DNA of 37,568 bases from an uncultured Chitinophagales bacterium (GTDB lineage: Bacteria; Bacteroidota; Bacteroidia; Chitinophagales; JAHDHT01). The stretch is from assembly GCA_938023075.1 (NCBI GenBank), contig CALHDG010000083.1:1-37568 (forward strand), read 5' to 3'. A program made the position numbers and the translations under genes. Shown here piece by piece: positions 24,540 to 33,102 of this stretch. The notes under the pieces are model-generated. The model was not told the DNA's origin and searched no databases. It saw only the letters and a list, made by a program, of their open reading frames with translations. Position 1 is the stretch's first letter. Every line of letters begins with the position of its first letter.

Positions 24540-25658
24540 TTAAACTTGTAAGTCATTATAAAAAGCCTTCTCTGTTAAGTTTGTCCATTTAGAAACGCGC
24601 TTTACATAATTGCTAAAACTATCATATACTTTTTTCGCAAGAGGGTCAGCACCAACCAATTCTTGTAAAGCCTCATCGGTATAAGTTCTCAACTGGTTCA
24701 ATACGGCTTTTGGAAATTGTTTGAACTGCACCTTGCCTTCTTGTTCTAATTTATCTAAGTACAAACTATTTTGCATATCAAACTCAGCTAACATCCAAGC
24801 TTGGCAACGCAAACTGGCAGTGTATACAATTTCTTGTAAATCTTTCGGTAGAGCATCGTATGCCGCTTTGTTCGCAAAAAATTCTAATTGCGTACCTGGC
24901 TCATGCCAGCCCGGTGTATAATAGTATTTGGCAATTTTATGAAAACCCATTTTATAGTCGTGGTAAGGACCAATCCATTCACAAGCATCAATTACCCCGC
25001 GCTCTAAACTGGTATAAATTTCACCGCCTGGTAAAAGTACTGCCGCTCCACCTGCCTTTTCTAATACTTTACCGGCAATACCTGGTATGCGCATTTTTAA
25101 GCCTTTTAAATCAGCTACTGAATTAATTTCGCGGTTAAACCAGCCCCCCATCTGTACGCCGGTATTACCACCTAAAAAGGGTACTACATTAAATTTGGCA
25201 TATACTTCTTTCCATAAATCGTAGCCTCCTCCGGCAAGCATCCACGAGGTTAGTTGTTGGGCATTCATACCAAAAGGCACGGCGGCAAAAAATTGAGCAG
25301 CCGGCGATTTTCCAACCCAATAATACGCTGCGCCGCTACCCATTTCGGCAGTACCATCCGAAACGGTGCCAAAGGCTTCTAAAGGAGGCACTAACTCGCC
25401 ACCACCATATACTTTAATGTTTAACCGCCCGTTCGACATAGTTTTTACCCATTCGGCTAATAAATTGGCTGCCTCTCCTAAAACTGGAAAATTGGGCGGC
25501 CAGGTCGTGACCATTTTCCAATTATATTTTTTGCTGGTGTTGATGTTTGGTGCATTGGTACTTTGTGTGGCGTTACCATCGGCATTGCAACTGGAAAGCA
25601 ACGCACCAGCAGAGGTAGCCGCTAATAAACTTGACTTTAAAAAAGTTTTACGTTTCAT
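24540..25658 (-). CDS. TRAP transporter solute-binding lipoprotein (DctP/TakP-type)
   Basis: A 372-residue solute-binding protein of tripartite ATP-independent periplasmic (TRAP) transporters. It has a lipoprotein signal with Cys24 (ALLSSC). Family motifs include WKMVTTWPPNFPVLG near the start, MSNGRLNIKVYGGGELVPPLE, DLKGLKMRIPGIAGKVLEKAGG (with the conserved Arg that binds the carboxylate) and LERGVIDACEWIGPYHDY. The last of these is typical of the TakP-like subgroup that binds 2-oxo acids. No TRAP membrane genes (DctQ, DctM) lie in the window, so this is an orphan binding protein here. Substrate is inferred only from subgroup resemblance. Confidence 0.9.
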   Translation of the reverse strand: MKRKTFLKSSLLAATSAGALLSSCNADGNATQSTNAPNINTSKKYNWKMVTTWPPNFPVLGEAANLLAEWVKTMSNGRLNIKVYGGGELVPPLEAFGTVSDGTAEMGSGAAYYWVGKSPAAQFFAAVPFGMNAQQLTSWMLAGGGYDLWKEVYAKFNVVPFLGGNTGVQMGGWFNREINSVADLKGLKMRIPGIAGKVLEKAGGAAVLLPGGEIYTSLERGVIDACEWIGPYHDYKMGFHKIAKYYYTPGWHEPGTQLEFFANKAAYDALPKDLQEIVYTASLRCQAWMLAEFDMQNSLYLDKLEQEGKVQFKQFPKAVLNQLRTYTDEALQELVGADPLAKKVYDSFSNYVKRVSKWTNLTEKAFYNDLQV

Positions 25659-25714
25659 ATATATTTGGTTTTGTAAACTTGAAATAACTCAAAAATGCAT
25701 ACTTGACAATTCAT

Positions 25715-26215
25715 CTATACTTTTAAAAATTGACATAAAATACCACCCATTATGGCACAACTAATTACCCAGTAGCCAACATGAATGGCAATGTATTTAG
25801 CTCCCCTTCTTTCGAACATAGCACCTGATGCAATAAAGGGAAGGGAGAAAAATAAGCCGGCTAATATGCCATGGAATGCTCCATGTCCAAAACTACGATG
25901 GCGATCACCATAAGTAGCCATAAATTTATCAATGTATTGACCTAATTGAGTACTCGAATCACCATAATCTTGATGCATCATAAAAAAATTGTGGATAGCA
26001 TTTTGATGAATAGCGAATTGTGCCAAAGCCAAGCTGGCTAATATGGAAAACAAAAACAACAAGCCCATAATTACCGGCACATTGGCTCCCCTCGCGTGTT
26101 CTTCGGTTAATCCACTGGTTTTTAGCCAAGTGTTACCAAAAACTTTTGGGTTATACCAAATAGCACCTATTACAAGCGGCACCAATGCCGTTAATAGATA
26201 AACTACCATATTCAT
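25715..26215 (-). CDS. DUF1761 membrane protein
   Basis: A 166-residue integral-membrane protein of the DUF1761 family with four likely transmembrane helices (residues about 4-22, 48-68, 110-130, 142-163). The family signature GAIWYNPKVFGNTWLK near the N-terminus and SFGHGAFHGILAG in the third helix are visible. The function is unknown. It is transcribed toward the TRAP gene with a 56-bp gap but is probably a separate unit. Confidence 0.85.
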   Translation of the reverse strand: MNMVVYLLTALVPLVIGAIWYNPKVFGNTWLKTSGLTEEHARGANVPVIMGLLFLFSILASLALAQFAIHQNAIHNFFMMHQDYGDSSTQLGQYIDKFMATYGDRHRSFGHGAFHGILAGLFFSLPFIASGAMFERRGAKYIAIHVGYWVISCAIMGGILCQFLKV

Positions 26216-26279
26216 AATACTCTATTGTTTGTACTAATATACAAAAATTATTTACTTTACCGCGATAATTAAAAATACA

Positions 26280-27441
26280 ATGGGAGAAGAAACCTATCTA
26301 TACAACGGCAAAGACCAAAATCCTGTTGATTTTAACTGGGAATGGATTAGCGTAACGCACAATTCTCATTGGAATGCGGTGCAAGCCGCTAAAGATTCTA
26401 TTGCTCAACAAACCCTTAATCATCCCTTGTTATTATTTGTTGATTCGCATAACATTGCCCCTTTTGAAAACAACAACTTTAATGCTGTGGTTGATTTACC
26501 ACATCAAAGATTAAACCACCGCTTTATTGCGGAAAGTATGTTTTTGTATAGTGGACAAACTATTGGAGAAGTAGTGATTACCTTACCGAACTTTAACACT
26601 GCCGTTTCGCAAGATTACCTTATTGATAACTATAATCAACCGGACTTAAGTAGCCTTACCCCCTGAAACGACCTATACTTATATGCCCGACGGCTCTGCC
26701 TGGACCTTGAGCAAATACCGCAATTTCGGTTTTCATCAAGCCATGGCTTATAGTGATTATATACATGGCATTGCCAAAGCCAACGATATTTTAATTGATA
26801 ATAACAACCCTAATAACAGCTCTACCGGCACCTAGGGAAGCACTTCTGCCGATGACGTTTCTTTTATGAATGATTTGCAATTTGCCTCAGCCGGTAGCAA
26901 TGCTACTTTTACCTTTTCTGCAACTATACCCACAAACGGAGATTATGAAATATTTATCTTTTACAGTAGCTATGCCACTAATGCGCTTGTAACTATTTCA
27001 TCGTTTACTATAAATAATACGTATAGTGTAGATATGACTACACGAGGCAGCAAATGGGTTTCTTTAGATCAGTTTAATTTTACTGCAGGAGAAACTGTAC
27101 AAGTTACGATTAGCGCATTGGGAGCTAACGGTTATGTTATTGCGGATGGTATACGCTTTAGTAAAATTCCACAGGCTGATAATGTTTCATTTGCTGGTTT
27201 ACCGGGCAGTACATTTTCCAATTCACCTATTGCGCTTACCGGAAATCCTGCCGGCGGGTTTTTTAGTGGTAATGGTATAATTTTTAATGCCTTTAATCCG
27301 GCTATTGCTGGTTCGGGTTTTCACAACATCAATTATCATTATACCAATGTTAGTGGTTGCAAAACTGTTGTTAGTCAAACTATTTTGGTGGGCACCCTTA
27401 ACTATATAGTGAATTATGGTTTGGGTACTATTGCTCCTTAA
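26280..27441 (+). pseudogene. decayed golvesin/Xly-CBD-domain secreted protein gene
   Basis: Three blocks form one former gene. Block 1 (26280-26660) is an open frame ending SSLTP. A frame change at the run of five C at 26659-26663 opens frame 1 with PETTYTYMPDGSAWTLSKYR. Block 2 runs to a TAG at 26833-26835, at a place where relatives have Trp (GT-W-GST), so TGG to TAG is likely. Block 3 (to 27441) has the golvesin/Xly-CBD-like pattern (ATFTFSATIPTNGDYEIFIF; GSKWVSLDQFNF; GYVIADGIRF) and a PKD-like piece (ALTGNPAGGFFSGNG). There is no signal peptide at the start and no T9SS domain at the end, so both ends may be lost. The N-terminal domain is not recognised. Confidence 0.7.
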
Positions 27442-27491
27442 AGATAGCACAAACAACATAATTTTTGGAATGTTAATTAATGTAATGCCAT

Positions 27492-27592
27492 GAGCTTAGA
27501 AGCCTAACCCTGATAGGAGCGGTTATGCTGCCTGAAGCGTTGGCTTTGGAGCATAGCCGCAGCATTTGAGCGGATAGCAGGCTGCGCGTTTC
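27492..27592 (+). repeat. covarying structured repeat family, copy C
   Basis: This 101-bp copy contains GAGC, outer stem CCTG/CAGG, inner stem ATGCTGC/GCAGCAT with a 27-nt loop, and the 12-nt strands between stems. It begins 50 bp downstream of the decayed golvesin gene, in the same orientation. Confidence 0.7.
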
Positions 27593-27779
27593 TAAATACT
27601 CCTTTTGTTTCGTTTCTAATTAATATAAATATTATTAATATTTAAAATATACAAAGCTACTGCATCAGCCAATAATAAACGAACTGTTCTCATCGTATCT
27701 ATTTTAACTATCCCCAGTTTTTAAAGATACTTAGACAACAGCTCGTTTTAAACATTGATCGCTTATAAGGAATGCTACA

Positions 27780-27917
27780 AAAATAAATTTACCATCTGGA
27801 CTGATTCTTTTTCTCCTTGACTTCGTTGAAAAGCCTCGCCTTAGCTTAGGCTAAGCCTACGTTTTTCGCCTCGCCAAGAAAAAAAAATAATCTACCCCAA
27901 ATTGGCAAATTTATTTT
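27780..27917. repeat. 138-bp imperfect palindrome between convergent genes
   Basis: The two halves are inverted copies. The outer ends are AAAATAAATTT (27780-27790) and AAATTTATTTT (27907-27917). Inner parts pair GATT-TTTTT-CTTG...GAAAA...CTTAGC with its complement, and the centre is the double palindrome GCTTAGGCTAAGC/TAGGCTAAGCCTA (27844-27859). It ends 21 bp before the stop codon of the metalloprotease gene, so it could terminate transcription from both sides. Confidence 0.7.
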
Positions 27918-27938
27918 CTCCGCATTCCGAAAAACGAA

Positions 27939-30341
27939 TTATTCCTTAATAAACCGTTGGGTGAATCGCATCTCGTTTTTAACAATTTCAATAAAATACA
28001 TACCTGGCACCAAATTGCTTGAATTGATCAAATAGTTTTCAGGCAATCTTGTTGCCGCATGTATTGTTCTGCCGGTTATATCTTTAATGTGGTATACGGC
28101 ATTGGTCATATCAACTTGCTGCGGAATAATGAGCAGTTGGTTTTTTACGGGATTTGGTGCTACTACAAACTCCACCTCATTTGTACCATTGCTCTGTAGT
28201 TTACCTCCATCTCCACAATAGGTTCTAACCGTACTAATGGGTGTATATGCTGAAACTTCATCACCACAATTAGAGCGCATACGATATTGAAAAACAGCAC
28301 ATTCATCTAAGTTTAATGCAGTAAACCTGGTGTAATTACTGTTATACAAAGTCCAGGGACTGCTGTTTCCAATTCTATACTGTATTTCGTATGAGTTATT
28401 GTTTGGTGCAGCATTCCATTGTATTAATATGGAGCGATTATTCACCACGGAGGCAGATTCAATTTTTGGAGCTTCGCAAGAAGGATCATTATTAGTTACA
28501 TTGGTTTCTTCGTTTATGTCAACTTCCTCATTTACATCGGCATCTTGATTTATATTGGCATCTTCATTTATGTTGGTATCCTCATTTAAATTAGCCTCGC
28601 ATCCTTTGGTTTCAAAAGTGATTACGGCACGGGTAAATTGATTGATAACTTCATCACCACAAGCATCACTTACTTGTACCTCATAGTTGGCACAGGCTTC
28701 TAAGCGGTTGAGTAAGGCAAAACTTTTATTGGTGCTTACAAAACTCCATGGACTATTAGCAGCTTTACGATATCTTACAGAAACTAGGTCATTAATCTCA
28801 TCTTTCACAAAACTAATTATAGCTAGTGATTCAGAAACATAATTGACCCGGTCATTTTGTATAGATGAGCAACAAGAACCACTTTTAAAAATACTAACTG
28901 GTTGGTAGTTGGTGCAAGCATTTTGTTTGCTGCTTTCCGCTAGAATAACTGAACCTCCAGTTAAGTTAGCATCGTTTAAATTTAATTTGGTATTACTTCT
29001 TATAACAACCGGAAATAAAATATCTTCTTTGTTTAATACATGCCCTAATAAGTGAGCATGCCCCATTTCGTGCAATATGGTTGAGGCAAAATCTGACGTA
29101 TTATAAGCATCATTTTCAAGGTCAAAACTCCATCTTTTATTCCGGTTAATGATAATATCCAGGTCTCTTAAATAGGGGTCGTTTTTTGAGCCGCAAGTGC
29201 TAATTGCCAGCCTGGTAAAGCCCAATTGAGTAATGGAACACCCATCATCATAGCTTATTACATTCTTGCTGTCGTTCATATAACAAGTATTGTTAACGTA
29301 ACCGGCAATGTTAAATTTTATACCGGTTTTACAGTACCATAAGTCAAATGCCCTTTGAATAGCCGGTAAGGCACCATCTCTTCTTAAATCGTGAGAAACA
29401 TAAAATGGAATTTCACCATTATTGCTATGCGATATTAAATCAATGGATTGATTGTCTAACTTTTTTTGATTGTAGGTTACATTTACTTGTTGGGTTGAGA
29501 TAACTTCCGATCCATTACTGGTCATAATTTTTACTGAACCAGAGGCTACACCAGGAAAATTGGTTCGAATATCAAAGCCGGGTACCTTTATTTGAATAAC
29601 TTGATTGTTCCATCTTGTAATATAACTTTTCGGAATAGGAACATACACAGACCGACTGGCATAGTTGGGGTTGAGCATATAAATTTTAGCATTGCCGCTT
29701 AAGTTGCCAAAGCCTGTACCACGAATAGTTAGTAAAGCTTTTCCATCTGCAGGTAAACTTAAGGGACTGATGGTTGTAATAGTAGCTGTGTTTTTAAAAG
29801 CTAGCTCATGTTGCGTTTGTTGTTGATAGGCAAATCGTTTGCCAGTCTGCTTTTCTACCTCATCAAAAACAGCTTGTGCGCTAAAGTTTTTGTGTTGAAT
29901 GTTAACAGCATCAAGCTGGTTGTTGAGATTGATAAAATTAGATTGACTGTTTACTAAAGACAGATAGTTGTAACCGGTTTTGGATACAATTTCTGCGTTA
30001 AATTGTTTGGTGAAGAAAACACCATAGTCACCCACTTGAAAATTGGTTTGACCACTGTACATCATACAATCACCATCAACACAACCACCTTTTGTAAGCA
30101 GCGTAACGCTCAATTGGTCAGTTAAACCGGTACTTTGTTTTACCTTAATTTGGTGGGCAGTTAGTATGTCGTTACCGGCTGCATTCCAAAAGCTGTGTTG
30201 TTCTACAATGTTACCTTCAATAACATAATCAGCAAGTTCAATTAATTCTTCTAATGCAAGGGAATTTGGGTTGCATAGATTGGCTTTTAATAATATTGGG
30301 CATAAAATAGCAAGGCTTAGTTTTAAAAAAAACTTCATCAT
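27939..30341 (-). CDS. T9SS-secreted metzincin-like metalloprotease
   Basis: I chose the ATG at 30341, which gives a clean signal peptide (MMKFFLKLSLAILCPILLKA), over the upstream ATG at 30419; this yields 800 residues. Order: an N-terminal domain with Cys-rich GGCVDGDCMMYSGQ, an IPT/TIG-like domain (TTISPLSLPADGKALLTIRG), a metalloprotease domain with HEMGHAHLLGH (29040-29072), a fibronectin III-like domain before and after an acidic NINEDA-type repeat (28495-28605), and a T9SS type A sorting domain (VVAPNPVKNQLLI; GMYFIEIV). The zinc motif has Leu where metzincins usually have Gly. The TIG domain, FnIII domains and T9SS signal indicate a surface or secreted protease. Confidence 0.85.
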   Translation of the reverse strand: MMKFFLKLSLAILCPILLKANLCNPNSLALEELIELADYVIEGNIVEQHSFWNAAGNDILTAHQIKVKQSTGLTDQLSVTLLTKGGCVDGDCMMYSGQTNFQVGDYGVFFTKQFNAEIVSKTGYNYLSLVNSQSNFINLNNQLDAVNIQHKNFSAQAVFDEVEKQTGKRFAYQQQTQHELAFKNTATITTISPLSLPADGKALLTIRGTGFGNLSGNAKIYMLNPNYASRSVYVPIPKSYITRWNNQVIQIKVPGFDIRTNFPGVASGSVKIMTSNGSEVISTQQVNVTYNQKKLDNQSIDLISHSNNGEIPFYVSHDLRRDGALPAIQRAFDLWYCKTGIKFNIAGYVNNTCYMNDSKNVISYDDGCSITQLGFTRLAISTCGSKNDPYLRDLDIIINRNKRWSFDLENDAYNTSDFASTILHEMGHAHLLGHVLNKEDILFPVVIRSNTKLNLNDANLTGGSVILAESSKQNACTNYQPVSIFKSGSCCSSIQNDRVNYVSESLAIISFVKDEINDLVSVRYRKAANSPWSFVSTNKSFALLNRLEACANYEVQVSDACGDEVINQFTRAVITFETKGCEANLNEDTNINEDANINQDADVNEEVDINEETNVTNNDPSCEAPKIESASVVNNRSILIQWNAAPNNNSYEIQYRIGNSSPWTLYNSNYTRFTALNLDECAVFQYRMRSNCGDEVSAYTPISTVRTYCGDGGKLQSNGTNEVEFVVAPNPVKNQLLIIPQQVDMTNAVYHIKDITGRTIHAATRLPENYLINSSNLVPGMYFIEIVKNEMRFTQRFIKE
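28495..28605 (-). repeat. acidic tandem repeat in the metalloprotease (18-bp units)
   Basis: This is a short array of 18-bp units that encodes six-residue motifs such as NINEDA, NINQDA and DVNEEV. The Asp/Asn/Glu pattern resembles calcium-binding linker repeats, though no exact EF-hand or TSP3 consensus is present. It lies between two FnIII-like segments and probably forms a flexible or Ca-stiffened hinge. Confidence 0.7.
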
Positions 30342-30410
30342 GGTTAATTCTTTTTGGTTAATAAATATGTAAAATGGTGTTATGGGAAGAACACTAGCAG
30401 TTAATATAAA

Positions 30411-30636
30411 GAATTGCACAAAAATTTCATTTGGTTAATATATATTGAAAATTCTGAATATAGCATAATTTAAATAAGTTAATTTACTTACTTAAATGGC
30501 AATGCTTGTACCCTTTGGTTCAATTTACCAAATGAAATGGAGTGTACATTCTATACCTTAACTGATATAAAAAGACTTGTGACTAAATTGCTAAAATGGA
30601 TTTTTTGTAGATTAGTTTCGAAATGGCAAAGGGTAC
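30411..30636. repeat. overlapping inverted repeats between Omp85 and protease genes
   Basis: One inverted repeat joins 30411-30441 to 30521-30551 (core TTTCATTTGGT/ACCAAATGAAA, exact over 11 bp). A second joins GTACCCTTTG (30508-30517) to CAAAGGGTAC (30627-30636). The second's left arm lies just before the first's right arm, so the two hairpins would compete. The surrounding gap (30420-30805) has no gene. Confidence 0.45.
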
Positions 30637-30805
30637 TATTTAATCAAGCGCAAGGCAAATATAGTCTTTCATTCATTAAAATATAATTTAAATGAGAAAA
30701 AAAAATGTTAAATGAAAAGATTTTTTTAAAAAAAGACTAATTGCTGACATGATTGTGTTAAAATTTTACTCATACAACAAAATTACATTCGTATATAGAT
30801 AAAAG

Positions 30806-32239
30806 TTAATATTCGAAATTGAAATAAAATACCAGGTTATGCTCGCCCACTTTATTAAAACCATATTCTATGCTCAACACTAAATCATAAAAACTAGTGA
30901 TGTCTAAACCAGCACCAATGCCAGGCAAGGTGGTATTGCTTAAATTGTTGATTGAAGTGTTTAGGTTATTAGGCAAAGCCCAAACCTTACCTAGCTCCAA
31001 AAAAGATTTTGCGTATATATTTAGTGGTACACTTTGTATTTTTTTAATGAGTTTAACTGGGTTTTTAATGTTAAACTGAGCAACTTGATAGCGAAATGCA
31101 GTACGGCACATGGCATAATGTTGCCCATCTATTACATAATCTTCATACGTACGAATATTGTTATCACTAGCGCCTAAACCACTGGTTAAATAATAGGGTT
31201 GTAGTAATGGAAAACTCAACTGCCCTTTTACATTAAATAAAGCTGACATCCGGTTACTAAATAAGTGATAATATGTTGTGGTACTGTTTATTTTAAACCG
31301 ATTTACGGCATCTAACAAACCTAAGCCATTTTTTTCGACAGTAGTATTATGGTACCAACCTTTTTGTGGATAAAATTGAATATCTGTAAAATTATATTCT
31401 ATATCAGCTATTAATGATAGAAATTGAAGTTGGTTTTGCTTGTTCAAAAAAAAGGGTACTAGCTGGTTTAATTGTACAATGGTGTCGTTTATGGTGTTGG
31501 TTTCATATTTCAATTCTACCCTTTGGGTAATGCGGATATCTTTCCGGCGGCTAACTGCTAAACTGGCTTCAAAATGACTTTGTATAACTTCGGAGAGCAA
31601 CGGTGGTATGGTATCAGGGTAAAATACTTGTTGATTATTTTGCGTGCCAACCAGGGCAACTCTATTTCTATACAACTTTATTTTAGGTTCAATACCATAA
31701 ATTTTTTGACGATCAATATAAGGCAAGCGGTAAGCCATTTTTATAGTGTTCGTAAATCCAGAATTGAGGTTAATTTTTAATTCATCATTTCTACCCGATA
31801 TATTTTTTTGGTTAATTCTAATACCTGCGTCTAAATATTTTAGACTGAGATTTTTTTGTTTCCACCAATTGTTAAAAGTTATGCCCGAAATACTAACTTC
31901 AGGAGCTACAAATAAATAGTATCGTTCGGCAACAGTAATAATAATTGTAATGCTTGGTTTTTGCTTTTCAGTTAAAAGCTCGTTAATTTGGTAAGATAAA
32001 TTAACCATGCTGAATAAGCCCATGTTAAATAGGCGCAATTCATTTTGATCTAAGCGTTGTCTTAATTGGTTAGTGTCAATTTTTTCCCCAATAGTTAAGT
32101 TTGTTTCCCTTAATATAATGGCTGTTTTAGTTCTTTTATTTCCGGTAACTTCAATTGCGGTAATGTTGGCATAAGGGCTTTCGGCAAAAGTAGAAAGGCA
32201 ACTCATTAATAAACATACAATGATTGCAAAACGAGGCAT
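30806..32239 (-). CDS. Omp85/BamA-like outer-membrane protein with one POTRA domain
   Basis: A 477-residue protein. Signal peptide (FAIIVCLLMSCLSTFA), a single POTRA domain (residues about 25-105: NITAIEVTGNKRTKTAIILRE; LFNMGLFSMVNLSYQI), then a surface-antigen (D15) type beta-barrel ending in strand LVFYFNFEY. BamA has five POTRA domains; a single one is typical of shorter Omp85 relatives (TamA-like or Bacteroidota-specific), so a general BamA role is unlikely. No Bam, Skp or LPS-transport neighbours are present. It may insert or secrete specific outer-membrane proteins. Confidence 0.82.
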   Translation of the reverse strand: MPRFAIIVCLLMSCLSTFAESPYANITAIEVTGNKRTKTAIILRETNLTIGEKIDTNQLRQRLDQNELRLFNMGLFSMVNLSYQINELLTEKQKPSITIIITVAERYYLFVAPEVSISGITFNNWWKQKNLSLKYLDAGIRINQKNISGRNDELKINLNSGFTNTIKMAYRLPYIDRQKIYGIEPKIKLYRNRVALVGTQNNQQVFYPDTIPPLLSEVIQSHFEASLAVSRRKDIRITQRVELKYETNTINDTIVQLNQLVPFFLNKQNQLQFLSLIADIEYNFTDIQFYPQKGWYHNTTVEKNGLGLLDAVNRFKINSTTTYYHLFSNRMSALFNVKGQLSFPLLQPYYLTSGLGASDNNIRTYEDYVIDGQHYAMCRTAFRYQVAQFNIKNPVKLIKKIQSVPLNIYAKSFLELGKVWALPNNLNTSINNLSNTTLPGIGAGLDITSFYDLVLSIEYGFNKVGEHNLVFYFNFEY

Positions 32240-32539
32240 GGCTACAAATTAAAGGCAATTTTTAAACTATCAACTAATGCTACTAAAAATAAATCTATCA
32301 TGCTGTATTTGCTATTTTTTAATATACTTTACTAAATATTTTGAGAGTCAGAATATTTTCTTACTAAGAAAAAATTAACTCTAAATTGATGAATTTATTT
32401 GGTCGTCATCTAAAAAAAGCGTCATCAGAGAATAAAAAATCTACGATTATATGTTAAACTGAAAATTATTACATGAATTATTTGCAAGACAATAACTTTT
32501 TTGGTATTTTGAAACTTCGATAAACAAAACATTTAATGT
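32240..32539. other. intergenic region between divergent genes
   Basis: This 300-bp AT-rich gap separates the Omp85 gene and the small HTH gene. It must hold promoters in both directions, but no exact TAnnTTTG element is visible. A TATTTTG just upstream of the HTH gene is one base short of the consensus. Nothing else is recognisable. Confidence 0.5.
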
Positions 32540-32791
32540 ATGGTTATTTCTTTTGATGAATTAAGAAAAATTAAAGACAGTCTGCCTGATGGAAGTATGG
32601 GTAAAATTGCTGAATCGTTAGGTATAGATGAAGATACAGTTAGAAATTATTTTGGAGGGGCACACTATAAAGATGGCGAAGCTATTGACATACACTACGA
32701 AAAAACCGCTAATGGAGGTGTAGTGAAGTTGGAAAATACAGCCATTTACGATGCTGCTCAAAAAATTTTAGACAGTATCCCACAAAATTAA
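32540..32791 (+). CDS. small helix-turn-helix DNA-binding protein
   Basis: An 83-residue protein. The segment DELRKIKDSLPDGSMGKIAESLGIDEDTVRNYFGG looks like a helix-turn-helix, with SLGIDEDTVRNYF as the recognition part. It is followed by a short strand-rich tail (IDIHYEKTANGGVVKLENT). Similar small proteins occur across Bacteroidota. It is probably a nucleoid or transcription regulator; the target is unknown. A strong terminator follows at 32806. Confidence 0.7.
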   Translation: MVISFDELRKIKDSLPDGSMGKIAESLGIDEDTVRNYFGGAHYKDGEAIDIHYEKTANGGVVKLENTAIYDAAQKILDSIPQN

Positions 32792-32805
32792 GAGTAAATA
32801 AATTT

Positions 32806-32837
32806 AAAGCTGCTTTATGTTAAAGCAGCTTTTTTTA
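32806..32837 (+). terminator. rho-independent terminator of the HTH gene
   Basis: AAAGCTGCTTTA (32806-32817) pairs exactly with TAAAGCAGCTTT (32821-32832) with a 3-nt loop, followed by five T. It lies 15 bp after the stop codon. Confidence 0.9.
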
Positions 32838-33102
32838 TTGTTTTATATTGTTTGGCTAATCAAGCAACACAGGGCCAAAGTGCATTGGGTTGTTTAGCAG
32901 CTAGGTGTTGTTGTTTGAATCGAATAACTCGATATTCAACAATTGGTGTTCGATATTTGATGTTTTTTTGAAGGATTATCTTAATGAATACCAAATATCG
33001 ATTAACAAATAATGGAATGTTGAATGATTTTTTGACATTGTCAAATGCATAGTTATTTCGTGCACGTTCCTAAGTAGTTAGTATTTAATTTTGTCCATTC
33101 CT

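Larger units (their letters stand above)
27442..27938. other. intergenic region with two structured repeats
   Basis: This 497-bp gap between convergent genes holds covarying repeat copy C (27492-27592) and a large palindromic element (27780-27917). Between them (27593-27779) lies AT-rich DNA with nothing recognisable. Confidence 0.65.

Noticed and set aside
24860-25764. Plus-strand open frames opposite the TRAP gene
   Set aside because: Shadows of the solute-binding protein gene; no start context or family match.
27492-27592. Integron attC site
   Set aside because: Copy C has GCCTAAC near its start, but the other copies do not, the matching GTTRRRY end is missing, there is no cassette array, and copies are many kb apart.
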